Below are positions 53,188 to 61,259 of a stretch of DNA of 64,000 bases, piece after piece. The DNA comes from Schumannella luteola (GTDB lineage Bacteria > Actinomycetota > Actinomycetes > Actinomycetales > Microbacteriaceae): positions 2,542,001-2,606,000 of the forward strand of contig NZ_JACBZY010000001.1 of the NCBI RefSeq assembly GCF_013408685.1. Reading direction: 5' to 3'. The position numbers and the translations under genes are program-made. The notes under the pieces were generated by a model that saw only the letters and a program-made list of their open reading frames with translations, was not told where the DNA came from and searched no databases. Every line of letters starts with the position of its first letter. Within the stretch, counting starts at the first letter, position 1.

Positions 53188-54951
53188 GTGCCCACACGCC
53201 TGACTCGTCTCTTCGTCCGCACGCTGCGCGATGACCCCGCCGATGCCGAGGTCGCCAGCCACCAGCTGCTGGTGCGCGCCGGCTACATCCGCCGCCAGGC
53301 CCCGGGTGTGTTCGCGTGGCTGCCGCTCGGTCTGCGCGTGAAGGCGCGCATCGAGACCATCATCCGCGAGGAGATGGATGCGGCCGGCGCGCAGGAGGTG
53401 CATTTCCCGGCGCTGCTGCCGCGCGAGCCCTACGAGACCACCGGCCGCTGGGAAGAGTACGGCGACGGCATCTTCCGCCTGCAGGACCGCAAGGGCGCCG
53501 ACTACCTGCTGGCTCCCACGCACGAGGAGGTCTTCACCCTGCTGGTGAAGGATCTCTACTCCTCGTACAAGGACCTGCCGCTGACGATCTTCCAGATCCA
53601 GGACAAGTACCGCGACGAGGCCCGCCCGCGTGCCGGCCTGCTGCGCGGTCGCGAGTTCACGATGAAGGACGCGTACTCCTTCGACGCCTCGGACGCAGGT
53701 CTGGATGCGAGCTACCAGGCCCAGCGCGACGCCTACGAGCGCATCTTCACCCGTCTCGGTCTCGAGTACGTGATCGTGCAGGCCGACGCCGGCGCGATGG
53801 GCGGCTCGCGCTCGGAGGAGTTCCTGCACCCCACCCCGATCGGCGAAGACACCTTCGTGCGCTCGGAGGGCGGCTACACCGCGAACGTCGAGGCCTTCAC
53901 GACGGTCGCGCCGCCCTCGCGCGACTCCACGGGCCTCACTCCGGCGGAGGTGCTCGACACCCCGAACACGCCCACCATCCAGACCCTGGTGGATCTCGCG
54001 AACGAGAAGCACCCGCGCCCGGATGGTCGGGCTTGGACGGCCGCCGACACCCTCAAGAACGTCGTGCTCGCCCTCACGCACCTCGACGGCAGCCGCGAGC
54101 TCGTCGTGGTCGGTGTTCCCGGCGACCGCGAGGTCGACACCAAGCGCGCCGAGGTCGCCTTCGCGCCGGCCGAGATCGAGGCGGCGACCGAGGCGGACTT
54201 CCTCAAACACCCGGGCCTCGTGAAGGGCTACATCGGTCCGTGGTCGCCCGAGGGCGCCGTGCTCGGCGAGGAGTCGGCCACCGGCATCCGCTTCGTCGTC
54301 GACCCGCGTGTGGTCGAGGGATCGGGTTGGATCACCGGCGCGAACAGCGACGGTCGGCACGTCTTCGGCCTGGTCGCCGGTCGCGACTTCGACTGGGACG
54401 GCGTCGTCGAGACCGCCGAGGTCAAGGAGGGCGATCCCGCCCCCGACGGCTCGGGTCCCGTGCACCTCGAGCGCGGCATGGAGATCGGCCACGTGTTCCA
54501 GCTCGGCCGCAAGTACGCCGAGGCCCTGGGGCTCAAGGTGCTCGACGAGAACGGCAAGCTCGTCACCGTCACGATGGGCTCGTACGGCATCGGCGTGACG
54601 CGCATCCTCGCCGCGATCGCCGAGACGACGCACGACGACCGCGGCCTGCTCTGGCCGAAGGAGGTCGCGCCCTTCGACGTGCACGTGGTCGCGACGGGCA
54701 AGGACGAGGTCGCCTTCGACCTGGCCGAGAAGCTCAGCGCCGAATTCGAGGCCGCCGGCCACGACGTGCTGTTCGACGACCGACCGAAGGTCTCGCCCGG
54801 CGTCAAGTTCGGCGACGCCGAGCTGCTCGGCGTGCCGATCATCGTGATCGCCGGTCGCAACGCAGGCGAAGGCGTGGTCGAGTTCTGGGACCGCCGCAGC
54901 GGCGAGCGCCGTGACGTGCCCGCGAGTGAGGTCGCGGCGCTGCTCGGCTGA
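53188..54951 (+). CDS. proS: Prolyl-tRNA synthetase
   Basis: A 587-residue class II aminoacyl-tRNA synthetase of the bacterial type with an editing insertion. Motif 1 ([16 protein letters not shown]), motif 2 ([24 protein letters not shown] region) and motif 3 ([13 protein letters not shown]) are intact. The insertion domain lies at about 225-410 and the anticodon-binding domain at the C-terminus ([11 protein letters not shown]-like [13 protein letters not shown]). GTG start. Confidence 0.97.
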   Translation: MPTRLTRLFVRTLRDDPADAEVASHQLLVRAGYIRRQAPGVFAWLPLGLRVKARIETIIREEMDAAGAQEVHFPALLPREPYETTGRWEEYGDGIFRLQDRKGADYLLAPTHEEVFTLLVKDLYSSYKDLPLTIFQIQDKYRDEARPRAGLLRGREFTMKDAYSFDASDAGLDASYQAQRDAYERIFTRLGLEYVIVQADAGAMGGSRSEEFLHPTPIGEDTFVRSEGGYTANVEAFTTVAPPSRDSTGLTPAEVLDTPNTPTIQTLVDLANEKHPRPDGRAWTAADTLKNVVLALTHLDGSRELVVVGVPGDREVDTKRAEVAFAPAEIEAATEADFLKHPGLVKGYIGPWSPEGAVLGEESATGIRFVVDPRVVEGSGWITGANSDGRHVFGLVAGRDFDWDGVVETAEVKEGDPAPDGSGPVHLERGMEIGHVFQLGRKYAEALGLKVLDENGKLVTVTMGSYGIGVTRILAAIAETTHDDRGLLWPKEVAPFDVHVVATGKDEVAFDLAEKLSAEFEAAGHDVLFDDRPKVSPGVKFGDAELLGVPIIVIAGRNAGEGVVEFWDRRSGERRDVPASEVAALLG

Positions 54952-54983
54952 GCGGCGTCGCCGGCGCGCGGCGGAGGAACGAG

Positions 54984-55013
54984 AAGGGCCCCGGGAGAGA
55001 TCCCGGGGCCCTT
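54984..55013. terminator. Bidirectional terminator between proS and the metallophosphoesterase gene
   Basis: A 13-bp perfect stem (AAGGGCCCCGGGA with its complement) closes over a GAGA loop, flanked by A and T residues on both sides. It serves both convergent genes. Confidence 0.85.
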
Positions 55014-55032
55014 CCTGTCGTCAGTCCTGCGG

Positions 55033-57660
55033 TCAGTCGCTCTCGACGGAGCCTCCGACAGCGCTTCCGACAGCGCTTCCGCCGGCGAGGCGCCGGCGTC
55101 GCAGAGCGGTGACGCCCACGGCGACGAGGCCCGTCACCAGCAGGAGCGCCGCAGCGATCAGCCCGGCCTGGGCGCTGACGCCGGTGGCGGCGAGGCCGTC
55201 GCGTCCGCTGGTTCCGGAGCCGGCATCCGCGGCGCCGTTCGAGCCGCCGGCCGAGCCGGAGCCCGCGCCGCTGTCACCGGAACCCGGGTCGCCGACCGCC
55301 GCGACGGTGAAGCCGCCGGTCAGCGGGCTCGACACGCGCGTGCCGAAGCCCTGCACCAGCGCGTAGCGGTACGCCCCGGCCGTGAGCCCGGTCGGTCCGA
55401 CGGCCGTCGAGGCACGTCCGGCGCCGGCGGCGCCGCCGCTGCCTGCGGTGATGAGAGGGATGATCCACTCGCCCTTCTCGCTCACGGTGGCGGTGCCCTG
55501 CACGTCGCCGCTCAGGCTGACGGTCGCGCCGGGCGCTCCGGTCCCCGAGAGGGAGGTCACCGCCTGCACGGTTCCGGTCGGGGCCGAGGTCGTGAAGCCC
55601 GCGTCGAGTGCGGGACGGGCCGTGAGCCAGTCGGACGCGCCCGTCGGATGGTCGATCACGCGGGTCTCGCCGATGCAGCCGGCCCAGCCGTTGCGGGCCT
55701 TGTCGTCGACGAAGTCGGCGCCGAGGATCCAGGGCATGGTCTCCTCGATGCTCTGACCGCCGGTGTCGCGGCCGTTGCGCAGCACCGGGGCGCCGTCGAC
55801 GTACATGGTCGTGGTGCCGGCCTCGGCGTCGTTGACGATCGCGACGTGCGACCAGCGGCCGGGGATGATCTCGCCCGACCAGGCCGTGCGGTCGCCCTTG
55901 GTGGTGTCGGCGGGCACCTCGGTCCACTGGAACTCGCGCAGGTTCGACAGGCCGAGTGCCGCCGGGGAGGCGGTGTAGTCCCAGCGGCTGACCGGCATGC
56001 CGTCGAGGTGCGAGCGGTTGCCCGAGCGCACGACGGCCTTCATCCAGCCGTTCTTGGTCGCGGTCCAGGCCTCGTCGATCTTGACGAAGCTCTCGATCGT
56101 GTAGCCCTTCTCGAGCTTGTGCTTGTTCGCCGCGGCGCCGGCCTCGGTCGCGAGGTAGCTGAAGCGTCCGGTCGTCTGGTCGGAGTTCGCGAAGCAGACC
56201 GCACCCGACGACGAGAACGGATCACCCTGCGGGATCAGCGTCACGTCGTCGACCTGCGCGCCGGTCGAACCCGACTCGGCGATCGAGACGCGGTGCAGGT
56301 CGGAGTCGCCCGCGACATCCGCGAAGACCTGGCCCTCGGCCACCGGGCCGGGGGCTCCATCGAAGCGCCAGTGCGCCACCGTGCCGTCGACGCGGCGGTA
56401 GTCGCCGGCGCCGCCCGCCTCGACCCGGGTGGAGGCCGGGGGAGCGGTGAAGCCGTCGGTGAACAGCGAGGTGGCCTTCGCCGACAGGTCGCCCTGGTCG
56501 GCCGGGCCGTCGCTGAAGCCGGGCGCGAAGCGCGCGAAGCGCTGGCCGAAGTCGAGCGGCAGCTCGAACTGGTTGCCGTCGGCGGTCATCATCGGCTGGT
56601 CGTAGGAGGTCAGCGCGTCGGTCGGCTTGGAGAGCACCCACGGGGAGCCCGTGCGGGCGACGATGCGGTCGCCGCTGAGGTCGAACTCGAGCAGGCCGAG
56701 GTAGCCGTTGCCGCCTTCGTAGGCCATCTGGTAGTCCCAGAGGATCTCGGTGACCGGGTTGCCGAAGTCGTTGGTCTTCGTCAGTCGGGTCGCGCCGTGG
56801 AAGTGGCCGTTCAGGGTGAGGAAGACCTGGTCGTGGCTGCGGATGAAGCCGTCCCAGAGACGCAGGCCGTAGCCGGTCTCCGACGGGCTGACGCCGTCCG
56901 CGGCGATGTTGAGCACCTCGTGGCTGGTCATGATGACCGGCACGTCGGGATGCTGCTTCAGCACCGAGTCGGCCCAGGCGAGGGTCTCGTCGGAGGCGCG
57001 CCAGCTCAGCTGCAGCAGCATGAAGGTCTGGCCCTGCGCCTCGAACAGGCTGTAGCGGTTGAGGCCGGTGCTGTCGGCGCCGCCGAAGGCGTCCTGCTCC
57101 GCTGCGCGCGAGACCGGGAAGTGCTGCAGATAGGGCTCCCTCGCGAGGTCGTAGCTCGTGTCCATCTTGTTGTCGGAGCTGTCGAGCACGTCGTGGTTTC
57201 CGGGCTGGATCGAGTACGGGATCTTCGCGTCCTCGAGCACCGTCATGGCGCGATCGGCGGCATCCCACTCGCCCGACTGGCCGACCTGGTCGACGACGTC
57301 GCCGAGGTGCGCGACGAAGGGGATGTTGAGCTCGTCGGCGTGGTCGGCGATCCACTGCGTCTGGGTCTGGAAGGGATCCTTGCCGTAGCGCGGCACGAAC
57401 TCGGAGGCCGAGTAGCGCGAGTAGAACTGGGTGTCGGGCAGCACGGCGAGCGTGAAGCGCGAGCCCTGGTCGGCAGCGGCCGCACGAGGCGCGGCGGGCG
57501 CCGTGGCCGCGCTCGCGCTGTCGACCGCGGGAGCGGCGGCGAGAGAGGCGACGACGCCGGCGGCGGCGAGTGCGGCGACGGCGCCCAGGGCGCGTCGGGT
57601 CGGGGCCGCGGAGTGCGGCGACGTGGCGTGCCCGCGGGCACGGAACGGTGAACGGATCAC
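55033..57660 (-). CDS. Exported metallophosphoesterase with LamG-like domain and LAATG wall-sorting signal
   Basis: An 875-residue secreted protein. An Arg-Arg-containing signal peptide (TRRALGAVAALAAAGVV) is followed by a calcineurin-like phosphoesterase domain with the metal motifs VLPDTQFYS, HLGDVVDQ, GNHD, MTSHE and GHFHG. A concanavalin/LamG-like domain (about 480-720) and an Ig-like bacterial domain follow, then a Gly/Ser linker. LAATG at 823-827, a hydrophobic helix and RRRR form a class E sortase signal, unusually followed by an 18-residue tail. The GTG at 57660 has GAGGA five bases upstream. The substrate is unknown. Confidence 0.88.
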   Translation of the reverse strand: MIRSPFRARGHATSPHSAAPTRRALGAVAALAAAGVVASLAAAPAVDSASAATAPAAPRAAAADQGSRFTLAVLPDTQFYSRYSASEFVPRYGKDPFQTQTQWIADHADELNIPFVAHLGDVVDQVGQSGEWDAADRAMTVLEDAKIPYSIQPGNHDVLDSSDNKMDTSYDLAREPYLQHFPVSRAAEQDAFGGADSTGLNRYSLFEAQGQTFMLLQLSWRASDETLAWADSVLKQHPDVPVIMTSHEVLNIAADGVSPSETGYGLRLWDGFIRSHDQVFLTLNGHFHGATRLTKTNDFGNPVTEILWDYQMAYEGGNGYLGLLEFDLSGDRIVARTGSPWVLSKPTDALTSYDQPMMTADGNQFELPLDFGQRFARFAPGFSDGPADQGDLSAKATSLFTDGFTAPPASTRVEAGGAGDYRRVDGTVAHWRFDGAPGPVAEGQVFADVAGDSDLHRVSIAESGSTGAQVDDVTLIPQGDPFSSSGAVCFANSDQTTGRFSYLATEAGAAANKHKLEKGYTIESFVKIDEAWTATKNGWMKAVVRSGNRSHLDGMPVSRWDYTASPAALGLSNLREFQWTEVPADTTKGDRTAWSGEIIPGRWSHVAIVNDAEAGTTTMYVDGAPVLRNGRDTGGQSIEETMPWILGADFVDDKARNGWAGCIGETRVIDHPTGASDWLTARPALDAGFTTSAPTGTVQAVTSLSGTGAPGATVSLSGDVQGTATVSEKGEWIIPLITAGSGGAAGAGRASTAVGPTGLTAGAYRYALVQGFGTRVSSPLTGGFTVAAVGDPGSGDSGAGSGSAGGSNGAADAGSGTSGRDGLAATGVSAQAGLIAAALLLVTGLVAVGVTALRRRRLAGGSAVGSAVGGSVESD

Positions 57661-57802
57661 GGGGGTCCTCGTGGTCTCGATGGTGGTGGTGTGCGCCGCG
57701 ATCGCGGAGCGTGACAACGCTGTCATCGGGCTGTGAACCGGCTATGTCCTCCGGGTGACCGACAGTCGTAGTCGACGGCGTGGTCGGCGTCGGAGCATCG
57801 GC

Positions 57803-57808
57803 TAGGCT
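57803..57808 (+). promoter_or_regulatory. Candidate -10 of nusA
   Basis: TAGGCT, 56 bp before the nusA ATG. The leader also contains a small hairpin (CGCACCC with GGGTGCG, 57816-57837). Indicates an own promoter for nusA. Confidence 0.4.
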
Positions 57809-57863
57809 GATCAGTCGCACCCCGGGTTCCGGGTGCGTCATCTGAATAGCGGGAGGCCCTCTC

Positions 57864-58844
57864 ATGGACATCGACCTCGGAGTGCTGCGGCTCATGGAAC
57901 GCGAGCGGGAGATCCCGTTCGACGAGCTGGTGCAGATCATCGAGCAGGCGATCCTCACGGCCTACCTCAAGCACGTCGACCAGGGCCCCGACTTCCGCGC
58001 CCGCGTCGAGCTCGACCGCAAGAGCGGCCACGTCAAGGTCTTCGTGCCCGAGCTCGATGACGACGGCGAGCAGATCGGCGAGGCCGTCGACGAGCCCGAC
58101 GACTTCGGCCGCATCGCCGCCTTCGCCGCCAAGCAGGTCATCAACCAGCGCCTGCGCGACATCGGCGACGACAAGGTGCTCGGCGAGTTCCGCAACAAGG
58201 AGGGCGACATCGTCGCCGGCGTGATCCAGCAGGGCCCGAACCCGCGCATGATCCACATCGACCTCGGCACGATCGAGGCGATCCTGCCGCCCGAAGAGCA
58301 GGTGCCGGGCGAGGAGTACGTGCACGGCCAGCGCATCCGCGTCTACGTCACGAGCGTCGCCAAGGGCCTCAAGGGGCCCTCGATCACCGTCAGCCGCACC
58401 CACCCGGGCCTCGTGCGCAAGCTCTTCGCACTCGAGGTGCCCGAGATCGCCTCGGGCCTGGTCGAGATCGCCTCCCTCGCCCGCGAGGCCGGCCACCGCA
58501 CGAAGCTCGCCGTGCGCGCGACCGAGCCCGGCATCAACGCCAAGGGCGCCTGCATCGGCGAGCTCGGCCAGCGCGTGCGCGCGGTGACCGCCGAGCTCGG
58601 CGCCGAGAAGATCGACATCGTCGACTGGTCGGGCGACCTCGCCACGTTCGTCGCGAGCGCGCTGTCGCCCGCCAAGGTCACGAGCGCCTTCGTCGTCGAC
58701 GAGTCGCTCAAGGCCGTGCGCGCCCTCGTGCCCGACTACCAGCTCTCGCTCGCGATCGGCAAGGAGGGGCAGAACGCTCGCCTGGCCGCCAAGCTGACCG
58801 GCGCGCGCATCGACATCCAGCCCGACTCCGTCATGGAGAGCTGA
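57864..58844 (+). CDS. nusA: Transcription termination/antitermination factor NusA
   Basis: A 326-residue NusA: N-terminal RNA polymerase-binding domain ([16 protein letters not shown]), S1 domain (about 125-195), KH1 ([18 protein letters not shown]) and KH2 ([19 protein letters not shown]). It lacks the C-terminal acidic repeats of E. coli NusA, as is normal for actinobacteria. GGGAGG lies upstream of the ATG. Unusually, rimP is not upstream and the next same-strand gene, ylxR, is 2 kb away, beyond two reverse-strand genes. Confidence 0.96.
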   Translation: MDIDLGVLRLMEREREIPFDELVQIIEQAILTAYLKHVDQGPDFRARVELDRKSGHVKVFVPELDDDGEQIGEAVDEPDDFGRIAAFAAKQVINQRLRDIGDDKVLGEFRNKEGDIVAGVIQQGPNPRMIHIDLGTIEAILPPEEQVPGEEYVHGQRIRVYVTSVAKGLKGPSITVSRTHPGLVRKLFALEVPEIASGLVEIASLAREAGHRTKLAVRATEPGINAKGACIGELGQRVRAVTAELGAEKIDIVDWSGDLATFVASALSPAKVTSAFVVDESLKAVRALVPDYQLSLAIGKEGQNARLAAKLTGARIDIQPDSVMES

Positions 58845-58882
58845 GCGGCTCAGCCGCGGCCGACACCGCGTCGGCGCGATTC

Positions 58883-58918
58883 CGGCCCATCGGACGCCCT
58901 CTGGCGTGCGGTGGGCCG
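58883..58918. terminator. Bidirectional terminator between nusA and nadR
   Basis: CGGCCCA (58883-58889) pairs with TGGGCCG (58912-58918), and ACGCC with GGCGT inside, around a CTCT loop. TT follows. It separates nusA transcription from the convergent nadR-pnuC pair. Confidence 0.75.
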
Positions 58919-58938
58919 TTCGCGTCCGTACGCGAGGG

Positions 58939-60078
58939 CTAAGCCAGGATCGTGGGCTCGTCCCAGGGCGGGCTCGCGAAGCTGCGGCGGTGGGCGAGCA
59001 GCGCATCCACCGCCCGCGTCGCGTAGTCGAGGCGCTCCTCGTGACTGCCGCGCAGCAGGATCCACGAGGCGCCGCGGCGGGTGAGCTCGTCGACGAACCA
59101 GCCGGTCATGGCGGGCCGGATGTGCTCGCCGTCACGCCAGCCGTCGTCCACGAAGGGCACGTCGACGTGGTCCGTGACCAGGTAGAGGTCACGGCGGGGG
59201 AGCGTGGCGCCGCCGGCCGTCGCCGAGGCGATGCTGTGCTCGCCGACGTAGCGCCGCTCCCAGAGGGTCGTCGCGAAGGCGTCGGTATCGGCGATCACGA
59301 GAGGCAGAGCCAGGGCGGCCTCCTCCTCGCGCGCGTTCTGCTCGTGGGCGATGAGCGCGAAGTGCTCGGGCCGCCAGACCAGGTCGTCCATGCTCGGCGC
59401 CGGTCGGCCCGCGGTCTCGGCCGCGACGCTCGCCTCGGCGTGCAGGAGGTAGGTGAACTCGCGGCCGTACTCGGGCACCGCGGCGAGGCCCGGATGCGGC
59501 CAGCGGGGATGATCGCGGTAGTGCGCCGCGAGCGCGTCGGCGAGGGTCGTCGTGCCCGTGGACTCGGCTCCCACCACGATCACGCGCGTCGCGAGACCGC
59601 GTCGCGTCGTCTCCGGCAGCAGCTGCCAGTTCGCGAGCAGGTCGCCGCGCACCGCGGTGCCGCTGACGCGCACACCGGAGCGGCGCGCGTCATGCGTGAC
59701 CGCCCGGGCGCCGAGGCGACGCGCGAGCTCCTCGCCGTAGCCCTCCGAGGTGAAGACGACGTCGAGCGAGCCCATCCCTGCGGCGCGGACGGCCGCCGAC
59801 ATCCGGGCCGACTCCGCGACCCACGCCGCCTCGCTGTCGTAGTCGACGGCGCCGTCGTCCGGCAGTCCGATGATGGTCACCCCGGGCAGCGCCGAGGTGG
59901 CCTCGCGCAGCCAGGCGACGCGGTCGTCGAGCGGGATCGACTCGATCGTGCTCGCCAGCACGAGCACCGCCAGCGCATCCACCTCTCCGGCAGCGCGCTC
60001 GATGAGCGCGAGGTGGCCGAGATGGGGCGGGTAGAACTTGCCGATCACGAGTCCGGTGGTGGATGCCGTGCCGGTCAT
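58939..60078 (-). CDS. nadR: NadR-like bifunctional NMN adenylyltransferase / ribosylnicotinamide kinase
   Basis: A 379-residue protein of two domains. Residues 8-155 form a nucleotidyltransferase with GKFYPPHLGH (HxGH at 19-22) and the RVSGTAVRGD motif, expected to make NAD+ from NMN. Residues 165-370 form the nicotinamide riboside kinase domain. Its P-loop reads GAESTGTTTL (170-179), with Thr in place of the canonical Lys at 176. The helix-turn-helix repressor domain of enterobacterial NadR is missing. Overlaps pnuC by four bases (ATGA). The ATG at 60078 gives the correct N-terminus. Confidence 0.92.
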   Translation of the reverse strand: MTGTASTTGLVIGKFYPPHLGHLALIERAAGEVDALAVLVLASTIESIPLDDRVAWLREATSALPGVTIIGLPDDGAVDYDSEAAWVAESARMSAAVRAAGMGSLDVVFTSEGYGEELARRLGARAVTHDARRSGVRVSGTAVRGDLLANWQLLPETTRRGLATRVIVVGAESTGTTTLADALAAHYRDHPRWPHPGLAAVPEYGREFTYLLHAEASVAAETAGRPAPSMDDLVWRPEHFALIAHEQNAREEEAALALPLVIADTDAFATTLWERRYVGEHSIASATAGGATLPRRDLYLVTDHVDVPFVDDGWRDGEHIRPAMTGWFVDELTRRGASWILLRGSHEERLDYATRAVDALLAHRRSFASPPWDEPTILA

Positions 60079-60764
60079 GCGGGGATCGCCGCAGGATCGG
60101 CGGAGCGTCCGGCGACCGCCTGCTGCCGACGCCAGTCGCGCCGCCAGCCGACGAGGCCGTAGACGCAGAGCGCGAGGAAGCCCGTGTAGAGGATCGCGGT
60201 CAGGTAGAGGTGCTTGACGATGTAGAGCGGAACGGAGACGAGGTCGACCGCGATCCAGATCCACCAGTGCTCGAGCACCTTGCGTGCCTGCAGCCAGGTC
60301 GCGACGAGCGAGGCGCTGAGCACGAAGGCGTCAGGCCAGGGAACGGCGGAGTCGGTCTCGGTCGCGAGCAGCCAGGCGACCGCGACCGTGCCCAGCGCCG
60401 TCGCGACGAGGGCGATCACGACGTCGCGGCGCCCGGCGCGCTGGATCGGCGCGAGCAGGGCATCCGCTCCGCCGCCGCCGCGGCGGCGGCGCGCCCAGAC
60501 GATCCAGCCGTAGACGCCGAGCACGAAGAACACGGCCTGCAGGCTCGCGTCGGCGTAGAGCCCGGCACCGAAGAACAGCAGCAGGAACGCCAGATTGTTC
60601 ACGAGCCCCACCGGCCAGTTCCAGATCCACTGCCGGCTCACCGCCCACACGCACAGCGCGCCGGTGACGAAGCCGAAGATCTCGAGCACCGTGACGTGCT
60701 CGCCGAGGATCGTGAACAGGGGCAGATTCAGGAGGTCGAGCGCGGCATCCATACGAGCGCTCAT
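60075..60764 (-). CDS. pnuC: Nicotinamide riboside transporter PnuC
   Basis: A 229-residue membrane protein with about seven helices. The PnuC signature is visible (SRQWIWNWPVGLVNNLAFLLLF, with the Trp/Asn substrate residues) plus ALQAVFF-like SLQAVFFVLGVYGWIVW and EHWWIWIAVDLVSVPLYIVK. It facilitates nicotinamide riboside uptake, driven by phosphorylation by the downstream NadR kinase. Either ATG 60764 or ATG 60752 may start it. Neither has a strong ribosome-binding site. Confidence 0.93.
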   Translation of the reverse strand: MSARMDAALDLLNLPLFTILGEHVTVLEIFGFVTGALCVWAVSRQWIWNWPVGLVNNLAFLLLFFGAGLYADASLQAVFFVLGVYGWIVWARRRRGGGGADALLAPIQRAGRRDVVIALVATALGTVAVAWLLATETDSAVPWPDAFVLSASLVATWLQARKVLEHWWIWIAVDLVSVPLYIVKHLYLTAILYTGFLALCVYGLVGWRRDWRRQQAVAGRSADPAAIPA

Positions 60765-60805
60765 TCTGCCGGTCGGCCGGCCCGTCGAGCCACCGCGACA
60801 CCGCC

Positions 60806-60839
60806 GCGGAGCGTGATCGTCCGCTCTCGGCGGAGCGTG
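60806..60839. promoter_or_regulatory. Direct repeat between pnuC and ylxR
   Basis: GCGGAGCGTG occurs at 60806-60815 and again at 60830-60839, 24 bp apart, in the divergent pnuC/ylxR promoter region. It could be a tandem operator. No known regulator is recognised. Confidence 0.3.
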
Positions 60840-60853
60840 CCGCGCCGCGCCGG

Positions 60854-60859
60854 TAGCCT
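60854..60859 (+). promoter_or_regulatory. Candidate -10 of the ylxR-infB transcript
   Basis: TAGCCT, nine bases before the ylxR ATG at 60869. A second TAGACT at 60889-60894 lies inside the first codons. Suggests that ylxR-infB has its own promoter after separation from nusA. Confidence 0.4.
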
Positions 60860-60868
60860 GGCGGACAC

Positions 60869-61159
60869 ATGGACACCGTCGAGCACGTTAGACTGACCCC
60901 TGTCAGAACCTGCCTGGGTTGCCGGCAGCGTGCTCCCCGAACCTCTCTTCTGAGGTTCGCCGCGCGCGACGGACGGGTCGTGGCCGATGCCGCGACACGA
61001 CTCCCGGGCCGAGGAGCCTGGGTGCATCCGCATCTCGGGTGCATCGAGACCGCCCTCCACCGCCGGGCCTTCGGGCGCGCGCTGCGTGAGCCCGGTCTCG
61101 ACACCTCACTGGTTCCGACGACGGCAGAGGATCTCGCCCGATGCGGATCCCAGGACTGA
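60869..61159 (+). CDS. ylxR: YlxR family RNA-binding protein (RnpM)
   Basis: A 96-residue YlxR protein. PVRTCLGCRQRAPRTSLLRF and GRGAWVHPHLGCIETALHRRAFGRAL are the family's two conserved blocks. YlxR (RnpM) binds RNA and has been linked to RNase P modulation. It normally sits between nusA and infB. Here nusA is displaced. The ATG at 60869 is the only plausible start codon. Confidence 0.93.
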   Translation: MDTVEHVRLTPVRTCLGCRQRAPRTSLLRFAARDGRVVADAATRLPGRGAWVHPHLGCIETALHRRAFGRALREPGLDTSLVPTTAEDLARCGSQD

Positions 61160-61221
61160 AACGGTCTGAAGAGCATGGACAAGTAATGAGCGGCTCGAGA
61201 TGAGTTCCGTCATTCGATGAC

Positions 61222-61243
61222 GTCCACCCTGTCCGGGGTGGAC
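61222..61243 (+). other. Hairpin in the infB leader
   Basis: GTCCACCC (61222-61229) pairs with GGGTGGAC (61236-61243) around a six-base loop. It ends eight bases before the AGGAG of infB, so it may modulate initiation. Confidence 0.5.
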
Positions 61244-61259
61244 CCCCGACAGGAGAATT

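Noticed and set aside
60765-60868. NAD- or preQ1-type riboswitch upstream of pnuC
   Set aside because: The leader is too short and I could not fold a recognised riboswitch core. Only a direct repeat is visible.
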